Source of the DNA: JABDIP01 sp965212545
Lineage (GTDB): Bacteria > Pseudomonadota > Alphaproteobacteria > DSM-16000 > Inquilinaceae
NCBI GenBank assembly: GCA_965212545.1
Contig: CBDBVB010000020.1
Location: forward strand, 62,001-126,000
DNA length: 64,000 bases
Direction: 5' to 3'
The position numbers and the translations under genes are program-made. Below, piece by piece: positions 35,084 through 44,278 of this stretch (position 1 is its first letter; each line of letters opens with the position of its first letter). Under the pieces are notes generated by a model. It ran no database searches and was not told the origin of the DNA. It saw only the letters and a list, made by a program, of their open reading frames with translations.

Positions 35084-35926
35084 TCACTCCTTCACCGCAC
35101 CGGCGGTCAGGCCCGCGACGATGTAGCGTTGGAGGAAGACGTAAATGATCAGCACCGGCAGGATGCCGACCAGGCTTGCCGCCATCAGCTCGTTCCAGAC
35201 AACGGTCTGCCGACCGAAGAATTGGAACAGGCCGACGGGCAGCGGGTTGAGCGCGTTGGTCGAGTTGAAAGTGAGCGCGAACAGGAACTGCTGGGCGTAG
35301 GCGCCAATGAACGTCGCGATCGCCACCACGACGATACCCGGCGTGGCGATCGGTATGATCACTCGCCGCAAGGTGTAGAGGCGGCTGGCGCCGTCGACCA
35401 GGGCCGCTTCTTCCAGTTCGCGCGGCATCTTCAGAAGGTAGGAACGCAGCAACCAGATCCCCGTCGGAATGAGGAACGCCGCGCCGGGGATGATCATCGC
35501 CGCATAAGTGTTGAGAAGGCCGACGGCCAGCATCAGCTTGAACAGCGGAATGATCAGCACCGCGCCGCCGACCATGTTGATGGCCAGAAATGCGGCCAGA
35601 AGCCCGTTGCGGCCCTTGAACTCGAACCGGGCGAAGGCATAGGCGGCAGGGATGACGGCGGTGAGCGCGATGATCGTCACCGCGCTGGCGATGAGAAAGC
35701 TGTTGAGCATGTATCGCCACAACAGCGGCACGTTGCCCCACATGTCGACATAGGCCTGAAGGCTCATGCCCTCGGTGACGAACCGGTAGGGAATCGAGAA
35801 CAGCCTTTCGATCGGCCGCATCGACACGACGAAGGCCTCGACGAAGGGCGCCAGCAGGAAGGTCAGGAAGACGGCGGTCCCGGCATAGATCAGGACGTAT
35901 TCCCACCACCGGTACCTATTGATCAT
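35084..35926 (-). CDS. ABC sugar permease, MalG type
   Basis: A 280-residue inner-membrane permease with six hydrophobic segments and the cytoplasmic coupling motif (EEAALVDGASRLYTLRRVI, the EAA loop). MalG-type proteins have this length and a conserved C-terminal end. It overlaps the upstream permease by 11 bp, so both are translated together, and precedes the binding-protein gene by 36 bp. Confidence 0.94.
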   Translation of the reverse strand: MINRYRWWEYVLIYAGTAVFLTFLLAPFVEAFVVSMRPIERLFSIPYRFVTEGMSLQAYVDMWGNVPLLWRYMLNSFLIASAVTIIALTAVIPAAYAFARFEFKGRNGLLAAFLAINMVGGAVLIIPLFKLMLAVGLLNTYAAMIIPGAAFLIPTGIWLLRSYLLKMPRELEEAALVDGASRLYTLRRVIIPIATPGIVVVAIATFIGAYAQQFLFALTFNSTNALNPLPVGLFQFFGRQTVVWNELMAASLVGILPVLIIYVFLQRYIVAGLTAGAVKE

Positions 35927-36815
35927 TCCCGACCTCCGCCTTGCGGGCCGCGCGGGCGATCATCAGAAAATAGAAGGCCGAGAACAGCGACAGGAACAGC
36001 ACGATCATCACCGCCCTGGCGGCGCCCTCGCCATAGCGGTTACGGGAAATCGCGGTCTTGTAAGTGTCGATGATCATCGTCGTGGTCGAGCCGCGCGGCC
36101 CGCCCTCGGTCAGGATCCAGATTATGTCGAAGGAGTTGAAGGTCCAGATGGCCGACAGCAGGGACATGGTCGCGATCGCCGGCAAAATCAGCGGGAGAGT
36201 GATCCGGCGGAAGCGATAGAAGCGGCTGGCCCCGTCCACCCAGGCCGCCTCGTTCAGGTCCCGCGGCACGCTCTGCATGGCGGCCAGGAAGTAGACGGTC
36301 ACCAGCGGCGTGCCGATCCAGACATCGGTGATCACCGTCGCCATGAAGGCCGTGTCGCGGAAGGCGAGGAATTCCAGCGGCGCATCGATCAGGCCGACTC
36401 GCTGCATCATTCCCGAGATCATCCCGAACTGGCCGTTGTACATCCACCCCCACATGAACACGCCGATGGCGATCGGCACAATCCAGGGCGGCATGACCAG
36501 CACGCGGAAGAGCCCGCGGCCGGGCACTGCCGCGTTGAGGAGCAGGGCGCCCAGCGTGCCGACCACGATCTTCAGCGTGACCGACAGCGCCATCCAGTAG
36601 AACGTCCGGGCGATGACCTCCGGAAAACGTCGCGAGAACATCTTGGTGTAATTGTCGAACCCGACATAGTTCTCGTCCGGCTTCAGCGCCGCGTCGGTGA
36701 ACGAGAGCCGGAAGGTCTCGACCAGCGGCCAGGCGACGATGAACAGCGTGATGACCAGCGCCGGCACCAGCAGCAAGTATGGGAAATAGTCGGTCTTCTG
36801 TCCGGTCGTGTCCAT
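35916..36815 (-). CDS. ABC sugar permease, MalF type
   Basis: A 299-residue permease with six membrane segments and an EAA coupling loop (NEAAWVDGASRFYRFRRIT). Heterodimer partner of the MalG-type permease that it overlaps by 11 bp. It follows the Gfo/Idh/MocA gene by 18 bp. Normal length, unlike the MalF-type protein of importer 2 in this window. Confidence 0.94.
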   Translation of the reverse strand: MDTTGQKTDYFPYLLLVPALVITLFIVAWPLVETFRLSFTDAALKPDENYVGFDNYTKMFSRRFPEVIARTFYWMALSVTLKIVVGTLGALLLNAAVPGRGLFRVLVMPPWIVPIAIGVFMWGWMYNGQFGMISGMMQRVGLIDAPLEFLAFRDTAFMATVITDVWIGTPLVTVYFLAAMQSVPRDLNEAAWVDGASRFYRFRRITLPLILPAIATMSLLSAIWTFNSFDIIWILTEGGPRGSTTTMIIDTYKTAISRNRYGEGAARAVMIVLFLSLFSAFYFLMIARAARKAEVGNDQ

Positions 36816-36833
36816 TGCCGCTGTGCCCGCCCG

Positions 36834-38006
36834 TCAGCCAGTCAGCCCGTAACTGTCGTACTTCTCCCAGGTCTCGGTCAGATCGATAATCGTACCCGAC
36901 AGCCGCGCCTCGTTCATCTTGATGGCGGTGAGTCCGGCCACCAGGGCGTCGAGTACGCCAACCGGGAGTCCGGCGCCGGTTTCGAAATGATTTGCAAGGT
37001 CCCGCGCCATGACGCGATCGGACACATTGTGGTCGGAACCCACTGAATCCAGGTCGTGCCGGTCCACCAGCTTCTCCGACGTCAGGGCGTCGTGGACGCG
37101 GAAGAAGTTCCGGTTGAAATCGCCTTCCGCCATGCCCCGCGTGCCGAAGACGGCGAAGCGCCGATATTCGTCCGGCGCGTTGAGATTGGTGTGGAAGCAG
37201 AGGTTCACGCCGTTGGCGTAGTTCACCAGAGCGGTCTGGTAGTCGACGATGTCGCCGTCGGAGTTGAAGGCGTCATCGATGCCGCCCCAGCGCGGTTCGA
37301 AGGGGTTGGCCCTGTCGGCGGGGCGCGACGGCGTCGGCAGGACGTGGCCGCTCGGCGGCGCGTTTTCCGGCACGAAGGATTTGCGGCCGCCGAAGCTGGC
37401 GATCTGCATCGGGCGGGCCCCCGCGACACCCTGGTAAAGGTCGAGGTCGTGGCAGCATTTCTCCAGCATGAAGCCGCCGCTGAGGCGAGTGTGGCGCCGC
37501 CAGTCGCGCATGAAGAAGGCACCATGATGAGGGCCGATATGCTCCGATGCCTCGATCGAGACGATGTCTCCCAGCTGTCCCGCGCTCATGCTCTCGCGCA
37601 AGGCCCGGTAGAGCGGCGAGTAGCGCAGAACGAGGCCGACGGTCATGCGGTCCAGACCGTCGTGATCGCGCATCAGGCCCAGTAGCTCGAAAGTTTCGTC
37701 CTCGCTGATGACGACGGGCTTCTCGGTGAAGATGCGCGGCACATCGGACGAAAGCGCGGCCCTGAGATGTTCGAGATGCAGGAAGTTCGGCGAGCCGATC
37801 ATCACCAGACCCGGCTTCTCCTGGGCCAGCATGGCGGCCGGGTCGTCGTAACCCGTCAGATCCGTACCGCTGGCTTCGCGGAGTGCTGCAAGACCGGCCG
37901 GGGCCGGATCGCAATAAGCCGAGAATTCAGCATCGGGGATGGCCGCGCCGAGCAGCCGCGCGACATTGGAAATGCGCGCTCCAAGGCCAATGATGCAAAT
38001 TTTCAA
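36834..38006 (-). CDS. Gfo/Idh/MocA family oxidoreductase
   Basis: A 390-residue NAD(P)-dependent sugar or inositol dehydrogenase-type protein. The N-terminal Rossmann motif is IIGLGARISN, the cofactor/catalytic EKP motif is FTEKPVV, and GGFMLEKCCHDLDLYQ holds the catalytic His-x3-Asp-type residues. It is the first gene of the importer-1 operon, so it probably oxidises the imported sugar or a derivative. Three related genes occur in importer 2's operon. Confidence 0.92.
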   Translation of the reverse strand: MKICIIGLGARISNVARLLGAAIPDAEFSAYCDPAPAGLAALREASGTDLTGYDDPAAMLAQEKPGLVMIGSPNFLHLEHLRAALSSDVPRIFTEKPVVISEDETFELLGLMRDHDGLDRMTVGLVLRYSPLYRALRESMSAGQLGDIVSIEASEHIGPHHGAFFMRDWRRHTRLSGGFMLEKCCHDLDLYQGVAGARPMQIASFGGRKSFVPENAPPSGHVLPTPSRPADRANPFEPRWGGIDDAFNSDGDIVDYQTALVNYANGVNLCFHTNLNAPDEYRRFAVFGTRGMAEGDFNRNFFRVHDALTSEKLVDRHDLDSVGSDHNVSDRVMARDLANHFETGAGLPVGVLDALVAGLTAIKMNEARLSGTIIDLTETWEKYDSYGLTG

Positions 38007-38082
38007 GGCGCTATCCTCCCGGTCGCGTCCGACCTCTTGAGGGTCGGTGAGTTGAAATCAGGGCACTTTCGGACGGGTCAGT

Positions 38083-38096
38083 CAACGGCACCGTTG
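38083..38096. promoter_or_regulatory. 14-bp palindrome in divergent promoter region
   Basis: CAACGG-CA-CCGTTG is a perfect dyad midway between the divergent importer-1 operon (start 38006) and the hydrolase gene (start 38199). Its position is right for an operator controlling both sides. No regulator gene is visible nearby, so the binder is unknown. Confidence 0.45.
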
Positions 38097-38198
38097 CGTA
38101 TCAGGCCAATCGGTCGTTCTAATTCTCGGGCAAAGCCCTCGAGCCGTTGCCGGTCCTAAGGCAGGTTTGCTTGTTGAAACGTCCAAAGGGAGTAATTG

Positions 38199-39125
38199 GT
38201 GGCCCAGCCGAAGTTCGATCGCGATGCCGTACGAGCACTGCTTGGAGGTGAGATCGGAGAAGTTCAGCTTGGCGAGCCGGAGGTCAGGTCGCAGCGGACC
38301 GAGGGTGGCTGGTTGACGCAGGATCTGCTTTTCCGGAGCAGCCTCGGCGATGCGGTGCCGGCGTTTTTCATGTTTCCGGACGATGCGGGACATCCGGTTC
38401 CCGCCATTCTTTACTGCCACGCCCATGGCGGCCGGTACGATATCGGCCGCATGGAGTTGTTTGACGGTCGCGCAGCGTTGCAGTCGGCCTATGCGGCGGA
38501 TTTGCGCGATCTCGGTTGCGCGGTTCTGTGCCTCGAATTGCCTTGTTTCGGCGAACGCCGCGAACCTGAGGAATCGGCGCTGTCCAAGTCCCATCTGTGG
38601 CACGGGCGCACCCTGTTCGGGCGGATGCTCGCCGAACTCGTGGCGGGCGTGGACTATCTGGCGGCGCATCCGGGCATCGACGAAACCCGGATCGGGGCCA
38701 TGGGCATATCCATGGGCGGAACCCATGCCTGGTGGCTTGCGGCGATCGAGCCGCGCATACGAGCCTCCGTAAACATGTGCTGCTTCGCCGACCTCGAATG
38801 CCTGATCGCAACAGGCGCCCATGACGGTCACGGGACCTACATGACCGTACCGGGGCTATTGCGGCTCACTTCGACGGGACGGTTGGCGGCCCTGGCCGCG
38901 CCGCGGCCGCAGCTCGTCTGCGTCGGACTGCGGGACTGGAGCACGCCCGAGGACTGCTTCAACAAGGCCCGGGCGGAGCTTCAAGCGGGCTACGTGCAGT
39001 CCGATGCGAAGGAAAGGATTGAGTTCCTTGTCGAGGCGGAGGCCGGTCACCAAGAGACGACGGCAATGCGGCAAGCGGCGCTGGCGTTCATCGACAAGCA
39101 ATTGAATGCTGTTGCCGGGCCGTGA
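38199..39125 (+). CDS. alpha/beta hydrolase, acetyl-xylan-esterase/dienelactone-hydrolase-like
   Basis: About 308 residues. The alpha/beta-hydrolase nucleophile is in GISMGGTHAWW (GxSxG), and the oxyanion-side motif YCHAHGGRYDIGR is also present. The late histidine is probably in EAGHQETT. GTG at 38199 fits the AGGGAG ribosome site better than TTG at 38196. Related enzymes deacetylate sugars or hydrolyse esters. Standing just upstream of importer 2 and divergent from importer 1, it likely removes ester groups from the imported sugar. No signal peptide is seen. Confidence 0.85.
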   Translation: MAQPKFDRDAVRALLGGEIGEVQLGEPEVRSQRTEGGWLTQDLLFRSSLGDAVPAFFMFPDDAGHPVPAILYCHAHGGRYDIGRMELFDGRAALQSAYAADLRDLGCAVLCLELPCFGERREPEESALSKSHLWHGRTLFGRMLAELVAGVDYLAAHPGIDETRIGAMGISMGGTHAWWLAAIEPRIRASVNMCCFADLECLIATGAHDGHGTYMTVPGLLRLTSTGRLAALAAPRPQLVCVGLRDWSTPEDCFNKARAELQAGYVQSDAKERIEFLVEAEAGHQETTAMRQAALAFIDKQLNAVAGP

Positions 39126-39132
39126 GCCCGGC
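39114..39132 (+). terminator. hairpin over the hydrolase stop codon
   Basis: A perfect 7-bp stem (39114-39120 with 39126-39132) and 5-base loop contains the TGA stop of the hydrolase gene. There is no T-run after it. It could weakly terminate or slow release before importer 2. Confidence 0.4.
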
Positions 39133-39264
39133 ACTGGCGCGTCATCTTCATTACGGTTTTGGTGAAATCGCCGGAGTTGGATATCTTGGCGAATGAGAAG
39201 CACCAAGCATTAGACGAACGAGGTTCGCAAGACGGCCTCGGGTCAAAAAAAAGGGAGGAAGCAC

Positions 39265-40551
39265 GTGCCCGTATCGAGCAGATTCAAGACGACATTCCTG
39301 GCCGCAACGGTTTCCGCGGCGGCGCTTGTCGCCGCCGCGCCGGCGACTGCGGCCGATCTCAGCCTCATGTTTAGCGCCGACGGCGATCAGGCCGCGGTGC
39401 TGACCGATCTGGTCGAGCGCTACAATCAGATGACGCCCGACGTGAACATCGAGCTCAACCTGGTCGGCTACAACGTCATCCGCGAACAGCTTGAGGGCCA
39501 GCTCGAGGCCGGCACCGGGCCCGACATCGCCAAGATCACCAATCTCGGCGGCCTGCATGAGTATTACCTCGATCTGACGCCCTATGTTGACGCCGACGCA
39601 TGGGAGGCCAATTACGGCGGCGTGCTGCCCTGGTACCGCGCCGGCAATCCCGGCGGTATCTATGGATTCCACTCGGAGCTGACGGTCACCGGCCCCTACA
39701 TCAACGTCACCATGTTCGACGACGCGGGTGTGGATATCCCCGAGCCGGGCGCAACCTGGGAGGACTGGGCTGAAGCGACTCGCGCGGTCATGGACGAGAC
39801 CGGCAGCTATGCCGGCATGGTGATGGACCGCTCCGGCCACCGCATGGCCGGCCCTGCCATGTCATACGGCGCCAAGTATTTCGACGACGCCGGCAACCTG
39901 ATCGTCGACGACGGATACCGAGCCTTCGCCCAGTTGATGGTCGACTGGCATGAAGAGGGCCTGATGCCGCCGGATGTCTGGCCGGCGGTCTCCGGCTCGA
40001 AGTACGAAACCGGCAACGAGATGTTCTTCAGCAGCGACGTGCCGTTCTACATGTCCGGCTCGTGGAACGTCGCCAACGTGCAGAGCAATGTCGGTGACAA
40101 GTTCGAGTGGCAGGTCGTGCCGGTACCTTGCGGTCCGGCCGGATGCGGCGTCATGCCCGGCGGCGCCGGCTTTGCCGCGTTCAAGCACAGCGAGCACCCG
40201 GAAGAGGCGGCGGAGTTCGTTGCCTGGCTGGGCAGCGACGAGATCGCGCGCGAATGGTATTCGCGGATCTTCGCGATCCCGGCGCATGCGCAGATCCAGG
40301 CCGACGGCATCGACTATACGGAGTTCGGCGCCGGTCAGGAGGTGTCCGACGGGCTGAACGTCTTCGCCGCCGGCGCGGCGCGCGCGCTGGAGGAAACGCC
40401 GCAGGCCTTCCAGTTGCAGGGCAACCAGTATGGATTCGTGATCTACAACGCGACCACCGAATACGTGGCGGCCGTCATGACCGGCGATCTCGACATGGAT
40501 TCGGCAATGGAGCGGATCGCGGCCGAAATCGCGGAGAAGACCGGCCAGTAG
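39265..40551 (+). CDS. extracellular sugar-binding protein, ABC importer 2
   Basis: A 428-residue family-1 solute-binding protein with a signal peptide (about residues 1-30, ending PATAAD). The start is GTG at 39265, supported by the strong AAGGGAGGAA ribosome site 4 bases upstream. Mature domain motifs such as GTGPDIAKITNLGGLHEY match this family. It is the first gene of importer 2 and is followed by a 9-bp stem hairpin before the permeases, so it can be made in excess. Confidence 0.93.
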   Translation: MPVSSRFKTTFLAATVSAAALVAAAPATAADLSLMFSADGDQAAVLTDLVERYNQMTPDVNIELNLVGYNVIREQLEGQLEAGTGPDIAKITNLGGLHEYYLDLTPYVDADAWEANYGGVLPWYRAGNPGGIYGFHSELTVTGPYINVTMFDDAGVDIPEPGATWEDWAEATRAVMDETGSYAGMVMDRSGHRMAGPAMSYGAKYFDDAGNLIVDDGYRAFAQLMVDWHEEGLMPPDVWPAVSGSKYETGNEMFFSSDVPFYMSGSWNVANVQSNVGDKFEWQVVPVPCGPAGCGVMPGGAGFAAFKHSEHPEEAAEFVAWLGSDEIAREWYSRIFAIPAHAQIQADGIDYTEFGAGQEVSDGLNVFAAGAARALEETPQAFQLQGNQYGFVIYNATTEYVAAVMTGDLDMDSAMERIAAEIAEKTGQ

Positions 40552-40575
40552 CCGGCTCCCGAACGACCAACCAGT

Positions 40576-40600
40576 CCGGAGGCCGTCTTGCGGCCTCCGG
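40576..40600 (+). terminator. 9-bp stem hairpin after binding-protein gene of importer 2
   Basis: Perfect arms (40576-40584 and 40592-40600) with a 7-base loop lie 24 bp downstream of the binding-protein stop. No T-run follows. As with importer 1, this probably protects or partly separates the abundant binding-protein mRNA from the permease genes. Confidence 0.7.
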
Positions 40601-40674
40601 GCACCCTTCATCCTCCTGAGAGCCGGTGCGGGAAGGCCCCGATGACTCGCCCATCGGCATTGCGGCAATAAATC

Positions 40675-42108
40675 ATGAGCCTGGCTGGCATCCTCATGTG
40701 GGCGATCGTGGTGTGCTGGGTCGGCGGCGGCACGATCTGGCTGCTCACCCATCGCAGCTATCGCCTTTACCAGATTCCGCGCTTCGCGATGGACCTGCTG
40801 GGCTTCCCGGTCGAATTGGCGCAGAGCATCTGGGGGCGGGGCGGCGTGCCCTATGCGCTGCTGCTTCCGAACATGCTGATCTTCGGGCTATTCACCTTCG
40901 CCCCGATGATCCTCAATTTCTACGTTTCGCTGACCGGCGGCAGCTCGATCTCCCTCCTTAACCGCCCGTTTATCGGCTCGCAGAACTACGACGCGATCTT
41001 CGATTGCGACTCGATCCTGGCGCCGAACACCTGCTCGAATGCCGGGTTGAATTTTTGGACCAGCATGTTCAACACGCTGTTCTTTGTCGCCGTCCAGGTC
41101 CCGGTGCTTTGCCTGGTCTCGCTGCTGACCGCGCTGGTGGTGAACAAATCCCTCGCCGGGCGGGGCTTCTGGCGCGCCATGTTCTTCTACCCGGTCATGC
41201 TGTCGCCGGTCGTGATCGCCAATATCTGGCAGTGGGTGCTGCATCGCAAAGGCGTACTCAACGAGGCGCTGCGCGGGTCCGCCGACGGCATCTCCTCACT
41301 CGCGGGCAAGACCGGCTTCGACATCGTGGTCACCGTCGTCCTCGCCATCCTGCTGATGGTGTCCAGCGAGCGCACCCTGCGCTCGGCCAAGGAACCGTCC
41401 ATGGCCTGGGCCGCGCTGTTCTCGATCGGCTTCGTCGCTGTGTTTTCCTGGTCGGACCCGATGACCCTGATCGCCGACGATCCCGGTTACGCCAGCCTGT
41501 TCATCGCCCTGATCGCGGTTGCCACCCTGTTGTGGCTGGTCAGCCGGGCCGATCCGCGGACCCGGTGGGCGGTGTTCGGCCTCAGCATCCTGTCCATCGC
41601 CCTGCTGCTGACGATCCAGTTCGACGCGGTCTTCGATTTCGGCCGAGTGCGCCCAGTCAATTGGCTGGTGACGCCCGGCACCGGCTGGCCGTTCTTCTGG
41701 CTGGTGTTTGTCTTCTCCTGGGCGCATATGGGCTTCTACATGCTGATCCTGCTGGCCGGGTTGCAGGCCATTCCGAGCGATCTCTACGAGGCGGCGAAGA
41801 TGGACGCGGCGCGCCCGATCCGGGTGTTCTTCCGCATAACCCTGCCGCTGCTGATGCCGACCTTCACCGTAGTCGTCGTGCTGTCGCTGATCCGCAGCTT
41901 CCAGGTCTTCGACGAGGTCTACCTGCTGACCGGCGGCGGGCCGGGCCGCGAGACCTTCATGATCGTGCAGAACATCTACGAGCAGGCCTTCACCGGCGAC
42001 CATCCGGACTATGGCGAGGCGGCGGCCGGTTCGGTGCTGATGGCGGTCGTCATCGCCGTCTTCACCTTCCTGCAGCTCTACATCACCCGTCGGCAGTCGG
42101 AGCTCTAG
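40675..42108 (+). CDS. ABC sugar permease, MalF type with large central insertion
   Basis: A 477-residue permease, far longer than the usual 290-320. The normal core is present: membrane segments up to VVIANIWQWVLHRKGVLNEAL (about residue 199), and again from WPFFWLVFVFSWAHMGFYML (338-357) through the EAA loop (YEAAKMDAA). Between them, residues about 201-327 form an insertion with four extra hydrophobic segments (about 216-231, 243-260, 272-289, 298-315). N-terminal helix plus linker (1-60) is also extra. The EAA loop is intact, so it should still dock with its ATPase. Confidence 0.92.
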   Translation: MSLAGILMWAIVVCWVGGGTIWLLTHRSYRLYQIPRFAMDLLGFPVELAQSIWGRGGVPYALLLPNMLIFGLFTFAPMILNFYVSLTGGSSISLLNRPFIGSQNYDAIFDCDSILAPNTCSNAGLNFWTSMFNTLFFVAVQVPVLCLVSLLTALVVNKSLAGRGFWRAMFFYPVMLSPVVIANIWQWVLHRKGVLNEALRGSADGISSLAGKTGFDIVVTVVLAILLMVSSERTLRSAKEPSMAWAALFSIGFVAVFSWSDPMTLIADDPGYASLFIALIAVATLLWLVSRADPRTRWAVFGLSILSIALLLTIQFDAVFDFGRVRPVNWLVTPGTGWPFFWLVFVFSWAHMGFYMLILLAGLQAIPSDLYEAAKMDAARPIRVFFRITLPLLMPTFTVVVVLSLIRSFQVFDEVYLLTGGGPGRETFMIVQNIYEQAFTGDHPDYGEAAAGSVLMAVVIAVFTFLQLYITRRQSEL

Positions 42109-42110
42109 CG

Positions 42111-43193
42111 ATGATGCGGCTGGCCAAGTTTCTCACCCGCACCCGCGGCAGCTTCGACAAGAGCAAGCGCATCGGCGCCGCTGATATCCTGGCGTACGCC
42201 TATCTCATCCTCGGCGTGGCGATCGTGCTGGTTCCGGTATCTTGGACGCTGGTCAGCTCGCTGAAGCCGGAACAGGGAATCGAGACTTTCGATACCCGTA
42301 TCGTTCCGTACGATCAGATCAGCCGGGAGATCGAGGGGGTCGGAGAGAAGAGCCTCTATATCTGGGCCGATGAAGACGGCGGGGAGGAGGTGGTCTTCAA
42401 GGCCGGCCCGACCCGCCGAGTAACCGACATCGCGACCGTGGCCGAGCCCGGAGTGATTCTGCAGGCGCCGAGGTCGGAACTGCGGCCTTATGAGGAGATC
42501 CGGGTCGCGACGGAGAATTATCTGGACCCGATCCTCAAGCGCAACGGTCAGAACCAGTTCAATTTCTTCACCTACCTGTTCAACACCATCTTCGTCACCG
42601 CCGCCGCGACCCTGATCACCCTGCTGATCAACTCCATGGCAGCCTTCGCGCTGTCCAAGTACCGCTTCACCGGCCGGCTCACCTTCACCGTGCTGATCGT
42701 GGCGACACTGCTGATCCCCTCGACGATCATCCTGGTGTCGCTGTTCTTCGTGGTCTGGTCGTTCGGGATCTTCGGCTCTCTCTGGGGCGTCATCATCCCT
42801 GCGGCCGCGACACCGACCGGGGTGTTCCTGCTCCGGCAATACATGCTGACTATTCCCGACGAGCTGCTGGAGGCGGCGCGCATGGATGCGGCATCGGAGT
42901 GGCGGATCTACTGGCGCATCGTCCTGCCGCTGTCGCTGCCGGCGCTGTCGGTGCTGGCAATCCTGTCGGTCATCTGGCGCTGGAACGATTTCCTGTGGCC
43001 GCTGATCGTGCTGATCTCCGACCCGTCGCAGCACACGTTGCAGATCGGCCTGACCGCCTTTGCCGGCGAGTTCGACACCGACCTGCACTACATCCTGGCC
43101 ATGACCGTCGCGTCCCTGATCCCGGTCACCCTGGTCTTCGTCTACCTGCAGCGCTTCATCACCACCGGCATCGCCACCACGGGGCTGAAATGA
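42111..43193 (+). CDS. ABC sugar permease, MalG type with periplasmic insertion
   Basis: A 360-residue permease whose ATG (42111) is 2 bp after the preceding stop. The first helix (about residues 27-50) is followed by an insertion of roughly 75 residues (about 55-130, starting DTRIVPYDQISREIEGVGEK) before the second helix at FNTIFVTAAATLITLLINS. The EAA loop (LEAARMDAASEWRIYWRIVL) is intact. The inserted part should lie on the periplasmic side, where it could contact the binding protein. It overlaps the ATPase gene by 4 bp. Confidence 0.92.
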   Translation: MMRLAKFLTRTRGSFDKSKRIGAADILAYAYLILGVAIVLVPVSWTLVSSLKPEQGIETFDTRIVPYDQISREIEGVGEKSLYIWADEDGGEEVVFKAGPTRRVTDIATVAEPGVILQAPRSELRPYEEIRVATENYLDPILKRNGQNQFNFFTYLFNTIFVTAAATLITLLINSMAAFALSKYRFTGRLTFTVLIVATLLIPSTIILVSLFFVVWSFGIFGSLWGVIIPAAATPTGVFLLRQYMLTIPDELLEAARMDAASEWRIYWRIVLPLSLPALSVLAILSVIWRWNDFLWPLIVLISDPSQHTLQIGLTAFAGEFDTDLHYILAMTVASLIPVTLVFVYLQRFITTGIATTGLK

Positions 43194-44278
43194 GCACGAA
43201 ACGGGCGCTGGAACTCCGCGGCATCCGCAAATCCTTCGGCACCGTGGATGTCATTCACGGCATCGACCTGGAAATCGAGGAGGGAGAGTTCGTCGTCTTT
43301 GTAGGCCCGTCAGGATGCGGCAAGTCGACCCTCCTGCGCCTGATCGCCGGGCTCGACGATCCGACCGATGGCGACATCATGCTCGAGGGCAAGCGGGTGA
43401 ACGCCCTGCCGGCGTCCGAGCGTGGGCTGTCGATGGTGTTCCAGTCCTACGCCCTCTACCCGCACATGTCGGTCCACAAGAACCTGTCCTTCGGACTGGA
43501 AAACCTGAGGGTGCCGCGAGAGGAGATCGAGCGTCGGGTGACCGCCGCCGCAAAGCTGCTGCAGATCGAGCCCTATCTGGAACGCCGGCCGGGTCAATTA
43601 TCGGGCGGGCAGCGCCAGCGTGTCGCCATCGGCCGTTCGATCGTGCGCGAGCCGACCATCTTCCTGTTCGACGAGCCGTTGTCCAACCTCGACGCCGAAC
43701 TGCGCCTGCAGATGCGGGTGGAGATCTCCAACCTTCACGCCGAGCTCGGCAACACCATGATCTACGTGACCCATGATCAGGTCGAGGCGATGACCATGGC
43801 CGACAAGATCGTGGTGCTGCGCGACGGTCGGGTGGAGCAGATCGGGGTGCCGCTGGAGCTCTACAATCACCCGGCCAACCGCTTCGTCGCCGGCTTCATC
43901 GGCGCGCCGCAGATGAATTTCCTGGCCGGCAAGACGACGGCGACCGGCGTCGCCTTGAACGGCACGCTTGAGAAGCAGGTCGCACTGGCGACCGGTGCCG
44001 GCGACCAGGCAGTCGTGGTCGGCGTGCGGCCTGAGGTGATCGGCGTATCCCTCGACGGCGAAGGCGATGCCAAGGCGACTGTGCGGAATTCCGAGCAGCT
44101 TGGGTCCATCACCTACATCTATTCCGAACTGACCTCCGGCGAGGCGCTGACCGTTCAACTCGCCAGCCAGATCCCGCTCAACCGCGGCCAGGAAATCGGC
44201 GTGACCCTGCCGGCGGATAGCCTCCATGTTTTCGCCGAGGACGATGGCCGCGGCCTGACCGCCAGGAAAAGCCGATGA
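43190..44278 (+). CDS. carbohydrate ABC transporter ATP-binding protein (MalK/UgpC type), importer 2
   Basis: A 362-residue ATPase with Walker A GPSGCGKS (39-46), LSGGQ (137-141), Walker B FLFDEP (158-163) and a C-terminal TOBE domain. It overlaps the permease (ATGA) and the following Gfo/Idh/MocA gene by 4 bp each, tying uptake and oxidation together in one transcript. It is clearly a paralogue of the ATPase at 32624. Confidence 0.95.
   Translation: MSTKRALELRGIRKSFGTVDVIHGIDLEIEEGEFVVFVGPSGCGKSTLLRLIAGLDDPTDGDIMLEGKRVNALPASERGLSMVFQSYALYPHMSVHKNLSFGLENLRVPREEIERRVTAAAKLLQIEPYLERRPGQLSGGQRQRVAIGRSIVREPTIFLFDEPLSNLDAELRLQMRVEISNLHAELGNTMIYVTHDQVEAMTMADKIVVLRDGRVEQIGVPLELYNHPANRFVAGFIGAPQMNFLAGKTTATGVALNGTLEKQVALATGAGDQAVVVGVRPEVIGVSLDGEGDAKATVRNSEQLGSITYIYSELTSGEALTVQLASQIPLNRGQEIGVTLPADSLHVFAEDDGRGLTARKSR

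Noticed and set aside
41004..42110. Long in-frame upstream extension of the MalG-type permease
   Set aside because: It overlaps the MalF-type permease completely and is Arg/Asp-rich; the ATG at 42111 begins a normal permease.
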